The notes: generated by a model from the sequence alone, not told the origin. A stretch of DNA of 64,000 bases from Clostridia bacterium (GCA_017481575.1 JAFUPA010000054.1:25914-89913), one strand, 5' to 3'. Positions 33,268-42,614 are shown, numbered from the stretch's first letter. A program made the numbers and translations.

Positions 33268-35847
33268 TTAATACACAGAAAAAGTAGCTCTCTCGGTATA
33301 TTCTTGACTCCATTGTGCATTAGAAGAAACAATTTCATTATACTTCATTTCAGCCATTCTATCTGTCATTCCGGCTATGTAATCGGTTATAACTCTTAAT
33401 GTGATCACTCGCCTTATTTCTTCTGGACTAACACCGAAGTTCATTTTAAATGATTTTAAGCTTATAGAGTTGTTGAAATTAATGCCAAATTTTTTAGATT
33501 CTACGTTATTATTAATAACTTTAATTATTAAAACTTTGCGAAGAAATTCAACAACTTTTTTTCGCGCATCTTTATTACCTTTTGTTTCTTTTAACTTTAA
33601 ATAATAATACTCTAATAATGAATTTTGTAAACCATAACTATTTAAACTTGAAGCGGCAATCATGAACTCTTGTTCTATTCTATTTCGTTGCTTGAGGGGA
33701 AGCATACCAGGATTATTAGAATAGAATCTATAAAGTTCTTGAATTATCTGCTTAGCTGTATAATTCATGTTTGCTATTCGTGTACTTTTATTGTATTCGG
33801 CTTTGATAAAATCTGTTATGCCCTTTACGGCGCAAAAAACTTCTTTTTCAAAATTCACTAAAAATGATTCTTTTATGACTTCCTTTTTTTGATTTGAATT
33901 CATTTTTTTGTTCAATTTATTGTTTAGGACTTCGTTGGATACAGTTATAAATTCTTCTCTATCATAGCCATTTATATTGTTTTTACTCGTGTGTATAATT
34001 TTTTCAATAAGAGCTGGTGTTGTTGTATGTGGCAACAATTTGCAAAGATAGTTATAAATGATAAATATAGCATCCACTTTAGTTCCTATTTTATTAGGTG
34101 TCTCATCTGTTATAATAATCCAGGATTTGGCAACAGAAAAAAAGGAGTGTAGGGTTTTATATTGTTCTGTGGAGAAATAAAAGTTATTATTAGATTTAAA
34201 CTTTTGAATGCTAATATTTGGGCTAGAATAATCCTTGCCTAATCTTTTTTCTGTTTCCTTTATTATTTTATCAAGAACTGTAATTATACTATCCATTAAA
34301 GGAGAATCATTTTCGGTAAATAAAGCATTAAGCTCCGTAATTTGTTGAACAATATTATTGATTGATTCTTTTTCAGGTTTAGTATTGCATGTATCATAAA
34401 GAACTTCACAATATTTGTTTTTTTTATCCATTTGAAACATTTGTATTATTATCATATTAACCCTATTTAGCATTTTTTCCAAATAGCCCATACTAACAAA
34501 TTCTTCCCAATCGTGGCTCATATATGCTATTTTATCAGCCCAACAAACAATTTGAGTTTCAATACCTCCAAGTAAAACTCCGTTGTATTTGTTGCAGTTT
34601 TCATAACCTACTGGTACAAAAAGATCGGAGCAATCATATTGCAATTTATATGCAGCGTTAGATATGTCTTCACTAAATGAATCAGTATCATGTTTTAAAA
34701 CGCCCTCAAGTACATGCTTTGAAATGCCAAGTCCACGTATGCCAAGAGGTTTAAGGGTTCTGTGAGAGCAAAGAAAGTCTAATACTTTTACACCTTGTAT
34801 TGCGTGTGAAAAAGAACCAGCAAAATGCGCTTCAAGATAATCACGTATAGCATATTCACCTGCATGGCCAAATGGAGTATGTCCGATATCATGACCGATA
34901 GCAATTGTTTCTGCCAATTGACAGTTTGCACCTAAGGCCATCGCTATTTTTCTGCTTATTTTTTCAACCTCAAGAGAGTGCAATAGTCTTGTTCTTTGAT
35001 CATCTGATACAGAATTAACCATTACTTGGGTTTTATACTGTAATCGTCTGAAAGCTTCCGTGCTGATTATTCTTTCCTCTTCGCGTTGAAAGAGGGTTCT
35101 CTTATCATCAAAAAACGCTTTTGCAATGTCTATTTTGTTTTGAAGTGATATTTCTATGTTATGGTGATTATGAGTTTTAAGCCCATATGCATTATATACT
35201 TCTAAAAAGTCTTCGTTTTCTAAAGAGTCTTTATCATGTATGTGGACATTGTTTTTTATTAGAGGATAAGATAATCCGACAGGTTTGATTCTATAATTAA
35301 AATAAGTTTCAAGGTATGGAGCTGTTTTAGCATTGGCAAGATGTTTTGATATGTTTTTATTAGAAAATTCATCTTTGCCAGTAATCTCACCTTCTTTTTC
35401 CATTTCTATAAAAACTGGGATAATAGGCTCCTGATATTCATTTTCTAATTCAATTTCCATAATTGCTTTATTAAAAAAGAAACAACTATAGTTTTCAAAA
35501 TTCTTATAAACATCGATTTCTATTATCTTACCTTCATAAGGAAATGAAAATCGTTCTTTTTCTATTGTTGCATATGTAGGGTCTAACTCGTTTAAAAGAT
35601 TATAATATTCTTCTGCTGTAATCTTTTTTTCAAATTCATTTCGGGACATTGATGTTATTTTTGTTTTTTCAGTATATGTATATACTATATTTCCATTTAT
35701 ATCTATGTGTCTGATTCTGCGTTCGATATTACTATCACTTTTAAGATAGGTTTGTCTAATAAATTTAGTTTCACACCTAGGTATGCTTTTTATTAATTGT
35801 AAATCTGGATTTTTTATTAAATATTTTCGTTCAACTTCTATACCCAT
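33268..35847 (-). CDS. CYTH-dNTPase fusion: triphosphate tunnel domain plus dGTPase-family HD domain
   Basis: An 859 aa protein. Residues 1-~185 are a CYTH/triphosphate tunnel domain: ExExK (E4, E6, K8), RxR (R44, R46), a basic KTK strand and MEIELE (E131, E133). Residues ~225-859 are a dNTP triphosphohydrolase of the dGTPase type: TRLLHSLEV (H290), IAIGHDIGHTPFGH (H319, D320, with H323 and H328) and WADKIAY (D438), so the H..HD..D metal set is complete. dGTPases release inorganic triphosphate; CYTH proteins often hydrolyse it, so the fusion may couple the two steps. It follows a stand-alone dGTPase by 26 bp. An immune role by dNTP depletion is inferred. Confidence 0.85.
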   Translation of the reverse strand: MGIEVERKYLIKNPDLQLIKSIPRCETKFIRQTYLKSDSNIERRIRHIDINGNIVYTYTEKTKITSMSRNEFEKKITAEEYYNLLNELDPTYATIEKERFSFPYEGKIIEIDVYKNFENYSCFFFNKAIMEIELENEYQEPIIPVFIEMEKEGEITGKDEFSNKNISKHLANAKTAPYLETYFNYRIKPVGLSYPLIKNNVHIHDKDSLENEDFLEVYNAYGLKTHNHHNIEISLQNKIDIAKAFFDDKRTLFQREEERIISTEAFRRLQYKTQVMVNSVSDDQRTRLLHSLEVEKISRKIAMALGANCQLAETIAIGHDIGHTPFGHAGEYAIRDYLEAHFAGSFSHAIQGVKVLDFLCSHRTLKPLGIRGLGISKHVLEGVLKHDTDSFSEDISNAAYKLQYDCSDLFVPVGYENCNKYNGVLLGGIETQIVCWADKIAYMSHDWEEFVSMGYLEKMLNRVNMIIIQMFQMDKKNKYCEVLYDTCNTKPEKESINNIVQQITELNALFTENDSPLMDSIITVLDKIIKETEKRLGKDYSSPNISIQKFKSNNNFYFSTEQYKTLHSFFSVAKSWIIITDETPNKIGTKVDAIFIIYNYLCKLLPHTTTPALIEKIIHTSKNNINGYDREEFITVSNEVLNNKLNKKMNSNQKKEVIKESFLVNFEKEVFCAVKGITDFIKAEYNKSTRIANMNYTAKQIIQELYRFYSNNPGMLPLKQRNRIEQEFMIAASSLNSYGLQNSLLEYYYLKLKETKGNKDARKKVVEFLRKVLIIKVINNNVESKKFGINFNNSISLKSFKMNFGVSPEEIRRVITLRVITDYIAGMTDRMAEMKYNEIVSSNAQWSQEYTERATFSVY

Positions 35848-35873
35848 AATTGTTATACGTCCTTTCTTTTAAT

Positions 35874-37109
35874 TTAATAAGTAAGTAACTCATTAAATGC
35901 TTTTATGGCAAAGCTGTCTGTCATGCCGGAAATGTAGTCAAGAATAGCACGTATATATGTTTTTCTGTTTGGTATTTTTTTATATATTTTCTTGTTTTCA
36001 CATTTAAGAGCTATTTCTTTAAACTCACCATCAGGTACTATCGTGCTATCACAATACTTAGCTAACCAAACCTTGAAAGACTTCACTAACATTGGACAAG
36101 CCTTTTCTTTTTTATCTAAAGCAACCCAAGAATGACTACCATCAAAAGCATCGAGTAAAAATGCAAAAATCTGTGTAATTACTAACTCCGAATATTTTTT
36201 ATACGGTTCAAATCTTTCGTTTTTATAAATATAGTCATAATTGAATGCTTTTACTTCATTAAGTTGTTTTAAATATTTATCACTTAAGCAAATACCGTCA
36301 GCAGGAGAACTGTTGTTGCAAACATCAATAATCAGATTGTGCATAATAACAGTTGTATTCAAAACACTTTCGTCATTTATTCTTGCGAGTCTGAGTAATT
36401 TGCTTTTCTCTTCTTCACCAATAAAACCTAAGTTTATGGCGTCTTCAATATCTCTTCCTACATATGCAATTTTATCGGCTAACTTAACAACACACCCTTC
36501 CCACGTTGCAGGTTGATATTGCCCTGGAGTTTTAAAGTCAGAAAAATCAATCAAGTCATTTCTAGGTTTAAGCCCGTTTTCATCCACTTCACCACAATGA
36601 GAAATAATACCGTCTCTCACTGCGTAAGTTAAATCGAGATTTTTTGAAATCTTATAATTATCTTCCAGCAATTCAATATCATCGACAAAACGCAGTCCAT
36701 TTCTTTCGTGCCAAAATTCTTCTTTCAAATACTTTTTACAAAGCTTCTTAATTACAGTTTCGCCTTGATGTCCAAAAGGAGCGTGTCCAAGGTCATGACC
36801 TATAGCAATAGATTTGGTTAATTCACCGTTTAACCCCAAATAATTAGCTATTGTGCTACTTACGGATTCTACATGCGCAACATGTTCCATACGAGTGCAT
36901 ATATGGTCATTGTTAATATTAAAAAACACTTGTGTTTTGTGCTTTAATCTTCTGTAGGCCATTGAATGCAAAATTCTTGTATAATCACGTGCAAAAGGTG
37001 TCCTAATATCATCATTGCGAGAGTACAATGTCGAAGGACGTGCTGTTAGTTTGTCCCAATTTGGGTTATTTTCATTTGTTGCGTAATCTTGAAAAATACC
37101 TTTAGTCAT
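35874..37109 (-). CDS. dGTPase-like deoxynucleotide triphosphohydrolase
   Basis: A 411 aa HD-domain hydrolase. Metal-site residues are intact: CTRMEHVAHVE (H76), IAIGHDLGHAPFGHQGE (H105, D106) and KLADKIAYVGRD (D212). It should cleave dNTPs (dGTP or others) to deoxynucleoside plus triphosphate. The ATG at 37109 follows AAAGGA; an in-frame GTG at 37127 is less likely. It is first in a two-gene operon with the CYTH-fused paralogue; the duplication suggests a hetero-oligomer or division of substrates. Both genes are AT-rich and lie between two tnpV copies, which points to transfer. Confidence 0.88.
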   Translation of the reverse strand: MTKGIFQDYATNENNPNWDKLTARPSTLYSRNDDIRTPFARDYTRILHSMAYRRLKHKTQVFFNINNDHICTRMEHVAHVESVSSTIANYLGLNGELTKSIAIGHDLGHAPFGHQGETVIKKLCKKYLKEEFWHERNGLRFVDDIELLEDNYKISKNLDLTYAVRDGIISHCGEVDENGLKPRNDLIDFSDFKTPGQYQPATWEGCVVKLADKIAYVGRDIEDAINLGFIGEEEKSKLLRLARINDESVLNTTVIMHNLIIDVCNNSSPADGICLSDKYLKQLNEVKAFNYDYIYKNERFEPYKKYSELVITQIFAFLLDAFDGSHSWVALDKKEKACPMLVKSFKVWLAKYCDSTIVPDGEFKEIALKCENKKIYKKIPNRKTYIRAILDYISGMTDSFAIKAFNELLTY

Positions 37110-37280
37110 ACCAATCAATCCTTTCACAGATAGTTACATTATTAAAAAATAATCAACAAATAACTATATTTATACAGATTAACTGTATACAATTAACCAA
37201 CCAAGCACAATATGCCTTGCAAAAATGTGCCTTTTTTCGACAAAAATGCTTATTTTTTGACTGATTAGCAATCCACACAT

Positions 37281-37309
37281 TCGACAAGTCCTCCCTTAAT
37301 TTGTATAAT
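37281..37309 (+). promoter_or_regulatory. Promoter of intact tnpV
   Basis: TCGACA (37281-37286), 17 bp, TATAAT (37304-37309), 30 bp before the ATG at 37340. Confidence 0.6.
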
Positions 37310-37339
37310 TAAGTTGCAAAATTAAAGGAGGTTGTTATT

Positions 37340-37669
37340 ATGTCAAACAAAATTCAGTATCGCCGTGTGAGTGATTATCTAATTCCTAACCTCATCATAC
37401 CACCTGAAGAAGCAAGTGTAAGACTTGGCAAGTGGGGTATGATACACAAAACCTATCTTGAAAGATATAAGAAGGTGTTTTTTAATACACTTCTTATTCA
37501 AGGCAAACTTTATCAGCACTGTGCCGAGATAGAAAATCAGGCTCGTGAGATGTATGACACTCTCATTGAGCTAATGAAAGAAGCTGAAGGTGTAACCGAA
37601 CAACTAAAAGAAGAAAATCAGATGGAATGGGTATGTCGTATGCAAAATATTGAAGCAAGGGCAAGATAG
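37340..37669 (+). CDS. tnpV: TnpV transposon-associated protein (intact copy)
   Basis: A 109 aa protein: basic N-terminus with YRRVSDYLIPN, PPEEASVRLGKWGM and GKLYQHCAEIENQA, then a charged helical C-terminus ending EEENQMEW-like. It is about 65 % similar by eye to the broken copy at 32845 in the same orientation. The start follows AAAGGAGG. The function of TnpV is not known; it marks clostridial mobile DNA and here borders the dNTPase operon on one side and the attenuator-controlled gene run on the other. Confidence 0.8.
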   Translation: MSNKIQYRRVSDYLIPNLIIPPEEASVRLGKWGMIHKTYLERYKKVFFNTLLIQGKLYQHCAEIENQAREMYDTLIELMKEAEGVTEQLKEENQMEWVCRMQNIEARAR

Positions 37670-37715
37670 GTTGTTACAACAGAACTAGTTTATACATAAC
37701 ACCACTTTCAAAATA

Positions 37716-37744
37716 TTGACATTCTTGGTACAGAAGAGTATAAT
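37716..37744 (+). promoter_or_regulatory. Consensus promoter of the attenuator-controlled operon
   Basis: TTGACA (37716-37721), 17 bp, TATAAT (37739-37744): a perfect sigma-A promoter 26 bp before the leader-peptide site. Confidence 0.85.
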
Positions 37745-37776
37745 TATAAAAAATTACTGAAAGGCAGGTGGACAAA

Positions 37777-37833
37777 ATGACAATGACTATTATTTTACGA
37801 AATCGAAGTGCCGTTTTGTCCGTTTGTGATTGA
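37777..37833 (+). CDS. 18-residue leader peptide
   Basis: Sequence MTMTIILRNRSAVLSVCD, preceded by GGCAGGTGG. Its codons 9-12 (37801-37812) contain AATCGAAG, complementary to CTTCGATT in the 5-prime arm of the terminator at 37860-37888. A ribosome paused on the leader would change which hairpin forms, the standard logic of translation-dependent attenuation upstream of antibiotic-resistance genes. The inducing drug is not identifiable. Confidence 0.7.
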   Translation: MTMTIILRNRSAVLSVCD

Positions 37834-37859
37834 TGTAATACATATCTTTCTGAATTAGC

Positions 37860-37896
37860 AAGGCATCTTCGATTTTCGGAGGTGCCTTAATTTTTT
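37860..37896 (+). terminator. Attenuator terminator
   Basis: A 13 bp near-perfect stem (37860-37872 with 37876-37888) and six T (37891-37896), between the leader peptide and the double GNAT gene. Its left arm can instead pair with 37801-37808 inside the leader peptide. Confidence 0.82.
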
Positions 37897-37913
37897 CAGA
37901 AAGAGGTCATTTT

Positions 37914-38912
37914 ATGTATTATGCAAAGCCTTTAATGGCAGAAGATGTTCATTATGTTGCATCAATAATGTCGGAAATAAGCAATATTATAGCTCTTCAT
38001 TCAATAAATCATTCGTTGGCAGAATGGAAATGTATTTTTGATGAAAATGCTCGTGATGCGGATGAAGAAAACTTTTTGATTTGTGCTGATAACGATGTAT
38101 GTGCTTGGCTGAAACTGAACGGATTGCAAAACAAAGATACTGCTTGGATTTCGATGCTTGTTGTTGCAGATAATTATAAACATCAAGGTGTCGGGAAATT
38201 TGCTGTTGAATACGCTTTTAAATATCTGCATTCTAAAGGCTTTAATCAAATCGGAGTTCAGACAACAGAAGATAACGATGCGGCAAAAAGTTTGTATATG
38301 AGATGCGGTTTCAGTATTGCAGAAAGTAAAGAGTTCAGAACAGATGACGGCACAAACATCAATTCTTATGTTATGCTAAAAACTTTGGAAACAAAGAAAT
38401 ATTCACTTGTTCTTCCCGATGAAACTCATAAAGAAGCATATATTCAAATGATGGACAAATGGGAAGTAATAGAGAAAAACATTCAACCCGAATTATTAAG
38501 ACGGTACAGCAAAAGTTTAGGGGCAAATGTATCCTATTGGAAGTGGCTCCAATGGTGTGAGGATGACAGAACCACAGGTTCTATGTTATCAACAGGTGTG
38601 CCTTGTACATTATACTTTTTTGTTGATGATACAGGTGAAATATTAGGTGCAATTGAAATCAATCAAAGGAATACACACCGAGGTCATTTGCATGCAGGAA
38701 TAGTACCTTGGCACAGAGGCAAGGGGCTTGGTACAAAAATGCTTGAATCGTCCTTGGAAATTTGCAGGAATATGGGTATGACAAGTGTTGATATTGCCCC
38801 GTATAAATCCAACAAAATTGCTGTTAAAACTATTATTAAAAACGGTGGAGTTTTAAAGGATGAGTTCTTTGAAAACGGTAAATGGTCTCAAAGATATACA
38901 GTATCATTATGA
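37914..38912 (+). CDS. Double GNAT-domain acetyltransferase
   Basis: A 332 aa protein with two GNAT domains in tandem: residues ~1-155 (VADNYKHQGVGKFAVEYA, then AKSLYMRCGF) and ~160-332 (VPWHRGKGLGTKMLESSL, then IIKNGGVLKDEFFENGK). The start follows AGAGGTC. It is the first gene behind the leader-peptide attenuator, so it is probably induced by a ribosome-stalling condition. That makes antibiotic acetylation a reasonable guess, but the domains do not match a specific aminoglycoside or streptothricin enzyme that I can name. Confidence 0.8.
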   Translation: MYYAKPLMAEDVHYVASIMSEISNIIALHSINHSLAEWKCIFDENARDADEENFLICADNDVCAWLKLNGLQNKDTAWISMLVVADNYKHQGVGKFAVEYAFKYLHSKGFNQIGVQTTEDNDAAKSLYMRCGFSIAESKEFRTDDGTNINSYVMLKTLETKKYSLVLPDETHKEAYIQMMDKWEVIEKNIQPELLRRYSKSLGANVSYWKWLQWCEDDRTTGSMLSTGVPCTLYFFVDDTGEILGAIEINQRNTHRGHLHAGIVPWHRGKGLGTKMLESSLEICRNMGMTSVDIAPYKSNKIAVKTIIKNGGVLKDEFFENGKWSQRYTVSL

Positions 38913-38924
38913 AGAGGTGTGAAA

Positions 38925-39930
38925 ATGGCAAGGGTTATAGTTGTTTCGTATAGTGAACAATGGAAAACGGATTTTGAGACAATTAAACAATATCTTTTAA
39001 CAGCAATTAAAGATATTGTAATCAGCATTGAGCATATCGGTAGTACATCCGTTGAGGGACTTTCTGCGAAACCTATTATTGATATAGATATTGTTATCAA
39101 GGACTATTATGTGTTTGATACAATAGTTAAAAAGTTAGCATCTCTCGGATACATACACGAAGGAAATCTCGGAATAAAAGACAGAGAAGCTTTTGATTAC
39201 AAAGGCAATGTTGATTTGCCGAAACATCATTTATATGTTTGTCCTGAATTTTCTTTGGAACTTCACAGACATATTACTTTCAGAGATTATTTGAGGAACA
39301 ATTCTGATGCAGTGCAGAAATATAGCAAGGTGAAAGAAGAAGGTGCAAAGCTATTCTCCGACAGCATCGATGCTTATATTGCTTATAAATCACCTTGTAT
39401 TGCGGATATTTATAGAAAATGTGGAATTTATCCGGTAGTTGGTTTTGTTAAAATCAATAACAAGGAATTCAAACTGTTTGCAAAATGGTCTGTAAGAAAT
39501 TATGCTGATAATCTGATTAAATCAGGTGCAGAAAAATGCAGACTCAAAGCAATAAAAACAGCAAGAGATGAATTAAAAAATGTATTTCCCGATGGTGTGG
39601 ATTCCGCTGACAACTATCTGTATGTCATTACAAATGAGAACGGTAAAAAAATTGGTGTAATAGGATATCAGAAAAGTCCTTTTGAAGAAAATGCCGCATT
39701 TGTTACGGAGAACGTTATCAAAGAAGAATTTCGTGGCAAAGGCTATGGTAAGAGTGCATTTTTTAAAATTACAAAAAGATGCACAACAAAAAGGATTTTC
39801 AAAAATGGTATTAAATGTATTTACGCACAACATCGTTGCCTATTCAATGTATCGAAATTGCGGTTTTAATGCAATTGAAGATTACGGCGATAGTGTTATT
39901 ATGGAAAAGTTTATAAAAATGATTAATTAA
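38925..39930 (+). pseudogene. GrpB-GNAT fusion with a frameshift in a T-run
   Basis: Residues 1-~170 are a GrpB/UPF0157 nucleotidyltransferase-like domain (HIGSTSVEGLSAKPIIDIDIV with the D-x-D). Residues ~175-280 begin a GNAT domain (KEEFRGKGYGKSA). At 39759-39764 six T shift the frame; with five T the normal GNAT end follows (KLQKDAQQKGFSKMV, YSMYRNCGF, stop 39928-39930). As written the frame ends at 39869 with an unrelated tail. The ATG at 38925 follows GAGGTG. It may be a true pseudogene, a phase-variable tract or a sequencing error. Confidence 0.75.
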
Positions 39931-39941
39931 AAGGAGTTTCT

Positions 39942-40685
39942 ATGAGCAATCAGAATATTTATGACAACGATACTTTTTTCGAGGGTTATAAGACATTGCG
40001 CGCAGGTGAAACAAACTATAATGATTTGCTTGAGCAGCCCGCCATGGCAAAGATGCTTACTGATTTAACAGAAAAAGCTGTTCTTGACTTAGGCTGCGGA
40101 TATGGTCACAACTGTATTGATTTTGTTCATCGCGGTGCAAAGCGTGTTGTAGGTGTAGATATTTCCGAGAAGATGCTTGAAGTTGCGAAGAGCAAGTCTG
40201 CTAATGAAAAAATTGAATATGTAAATATGAGTATGACAGATATTGCAAAATTAGGTGAAACTTTTGATTTCATCTACAGTTCTCTTGCTTTTCATTACAT
40301 AAAAGATTTTGATGCATTTACAAAGGAAATGTATTCTGTTCTGAATGTTGGTGGACAACTGTTGTTTTCACAGGAGCATCCTATTATTACGGCTACCATT
40401 GATGGCAACGGTCATTTTAACAAAAACTTAAAAGGTAAAAGAGTATCCTATACATTTTCAAATTACAACGAACCCGGTGAAAGAAAAGTTCATTGGTATG
40501 TTGATGGTGTTATAAAATATCATCGTACATTCAGCGATGTTATAAATGCACTTGCAAAAGCAGGATTTGTAATTGAAGAAATTAATGAGCCAACACCTGA
40601 AGATTGGGCAGTTGAAAAACTTCCTACAATAGTTAAAGAATACATAAAACCGAACTTTTTGATTGTAAAAGCAAGAAAGGTATAA
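39942..40685 (+). CDS. SAM-dependent methyltransferase
   Basis: A 247 aa class I methyltransferase. SAM-binding motif I VLDLGCGYG is followed by VVGVDISEKML (acidic motif II) and SSLAFHYIKDF (motif IV region). The C-terminal half carries a substrate-cap region with an HW motif. The start follows AAAGGAG, 11 bp after the frameshifted gene. Small-molecule methylation is likely, but no substrate can be read. It is part of the same-strand run of resistance-like genes. Confidence 0.85.
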   Translation: MSNQNIYDNDTFFEGYKTLRAGETNYNDLLEQPAMAKMLTDLTEKAVLDLGCGYGHNCIDFVHRGAKRVVGVDISEKMLEVAKSKSANEKIEYVNMSMTDIAKLGETFDFIYSSLAFHYIKDFDAFTKEMYSVLNVGGQLLFSQEHPIITATIDGNGHFNKNLKGKRVSYTFSNYNEPGERKVHWYVDGVIKYHRTFSDVINALAKAGFVIEEINEPTPEDWAVEKLPTIVKEYIKPNFLIVKARKV

Positions 40686-40686
40686 T

Positions 40687-41196
40687 ATGAAAAAAGGTAA
40701 AATTATTATTCTTAATGGTGTTTCAAGTGCAGGGAAAACAACATTAGCGAAAACAATTCAAGACCGTTCTCGAATTCCGTTATATAGATTGGATATAGAT
40801 GATTTTATATTAATGTCTCCCGAAAAATTTAACGATTATGAAAATGGTGATTTTTCAGTACAGTATGCTTTTGCATCAAAGTTCTTTTATGTTGTAAAGC
40901 TATATTCGGATTTAGGATTTGATTTGATTGTTCCGTATATGTTCTTCAAAAATAGTGAGGCTTTACAAGATTTTAGAGTGTTATTGAAAGATTATCCTGT
41001 TCTTGTTGTAAATATATCTTGCTCTGTTGAAGAATTGAAAAGACGGGAAACTAAAAGAGAAAACAGAAAAATCGGTAGTGCAGAAGAACAGCTGAGTTTG
41101 TTGGAAACTGATTTCGAAAACAGTTTGACTATTGACAATTTTAAAAACACAAATGATGTATGTGCAGATAAAATCATAGAAATGTTTATAAAGTAA
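40687..41196 (+). CDS. Chloramphenicol phosphotransferase-like P-loop kinase
   Basis: A 169 aa protein with Walker A GVSSAGKT (11-18), a DIDDF acidic motif near residue 36, and the CPT-type pattern of a YRLDIDDF strand, a VPYMFF region and a C-terminal SCSVEELKRRETKRENRKIG lid with several arginines. CPT enzymes phosphorylate the 3-hydroxyl of chloramphenicol; distant members have other substrates. It begins 1 bp after the methyltransferase stop, hence translationally coupled. Confidence 0.7.
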   Translation: MKKGKIIILNGVSSAGKTTLAKTIQDRSRIPLYRLDIDDFILMSPEKFNDYENGDFSVQYAFASKFFYVVKLYSDLGFDLIVPYMFFKNSEALQDFRVLLKDYPVLVVNISCSVEELKRRETKRENRKIGSAEEQLSLLETDFENSLTIDNFKNTNDVCADKIIEMFIK

Positions 41197-41232
41197 ATCG
41201 ATTTATTGTTAGCAAGGAAGTGAGAAATTACA

Positions 41233-41991
41233 ATGATTGACTATACAAAAATTAATTCAGAAACGTGGGATTCGTGGGCGGAAGATGGCTGCGAATGGTC
41301 GTTGCCCATAAGCCACGAAGAATACGAAAAAACTACTGCCGATAATTTCGGTATTTATCTTACACCCTGCATCACCGTTCCTCACGAATGGTTTGGTGAA
41401 TTGAAAGGTAAAAAGGTGTTGGGACTTGCGAGCGGCGGAGATCAGCAGATGCCCGTGCTTTCTAAACTCGGTGCGGAATGTACCGTGTTCGATTATTCCG
41501 ACAGACAACTTGAGGCTGAAAGAATGGTGTCCGAAAGAGAAGGGTATGATATTAGAATTATCAAAGGAGATATGTCAAAAATACTTCCCTTTAAAGATGA
41601 AAGCTTTGATTTAATTTTTCATCCTGTTTCAAACAACTATGTTGAGGATGTATATCACGTTTGGAATGAGTGTTACCGTGTACTCAAAAAAGGCGGCAGA
41701 TTGCTTGCGGGTCTTGATAATGGCATAGACTATTTATTTTAAGAAAATGACCCTTTGAAAGTGGTTAACGCTTTACCGTTCAATCCCCTTAAAATGTCTG
41801 AAGAAAAACGTAATGCAATGATTGCAAACGGTGACGGCATACAGTTCAGCCATACATTAGATGAGCAGATCGGCGGTCAGTTAAAAGCAGGATTTACACT
41901 TAAAGCATTATATGAAGACCGTGACAGAGAAGGCGGAAATGAAATTGGCAAATACTATCCACAGTATTTTGCTACACTTGCTGTGAAATAA
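41233..41991 (+). pseudogene. SAM methyltransferase interrupted by an in-frame TAA
   Basis: The first 169 codons encode a class I methyltransferase core (VLGLASGGDQQMPVL motif I, TVFDYSDRQL motif II, DLIFHPVSN motif IV). At 41740-41742 a TAA interrupts it, and the same frame continues directly with ENDPLKVVNALPFNP and a complete C-terminal end to 41991. Homologues that I know of the type are continuous across this point. So it is either a nonsense pseudogene or makes a truncated protein. The start follows GGAAGTGAG. Confidence 0.75.
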
Positions 41992-42000
41992 GGTGATTTT

Positions 42001-42480
42001 GTGATAATCCAAGTTGAAAACAAGGAACAATTGAATATTTGTCTTGAAATAATCCGTAGCAGTTTTATAACAGTTGCGCGTGAGTTTGGATTGACTGAAA
42101 ATAACTGTCCTTCACATACCGCATTTATAACTATGGATAGACTTAAAATGCAGTTTGACGATGGCAGACCAATGTTTTTGTTTTATCAAGATGCTGTTCC
42201 TGTCGGTTACTTTTCTCTTGCAAAGTGCAGTGATGAAGAATGGGAATTAAACAACCTTGCAGTATTACCTAAATATCGCCATTTAGGTATCGGTAAAGCA
42301 ATGGTTGATTATGCTATTTCAATGGTTAAAAACTATGGTGGTAATAAAATATCAATCGGTATAATTGAAGAAAACAAAACACTAAAAATTTGGTATATGA
42401 AGCTCGGTTTCAAAAACATTTCAACACGCAAGTTTGAACATCTACCATTTACGGTTGGATTTATGGAGATGAACATATAA
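42001..42480 (+). CDS. GNAT-family N-acetyltransferase
   Basis: A 159 aa single-domain GNAT: NNLAVLPKYRHLGIGKAMVDYA is the acetyl-CoA motif and IWYMKLGFKNIS the C-terminal element. It starts at a GTG 7 bp after AAGGTG, 9 bp after the broken methyltransferase. The substrate is unknown. The position within the resistance-like run suggests small-molecule acetylation. Confidence 0.85.
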   Translation: MIIQVENKEQLNICLEIIRSSFITVAREFGLTENNCPSHTAFITMDRLKMQFDDGRPMFLFYQDAVPVGYFSLAKCSDEEWELNNLAVLPKYRHLGIGKAMVDYAISMVKNYGGNKISIGIIEENKTLKIWYMKLGFKNISTRKFEHLPFTVGFMEMNI

Positions 42481-42614
42481 ACCTAACCTCTATATTCTCC
42501 ACAACTTTCTCTCGGTTTTCGAGAGTTGTATCATTGTTTATGTGGTGGTATCAAAATCTGAAACAATTTACAATAATGCCATCAGCTGATAAACAAATAA
42601 ACGAGGTGAACAAT

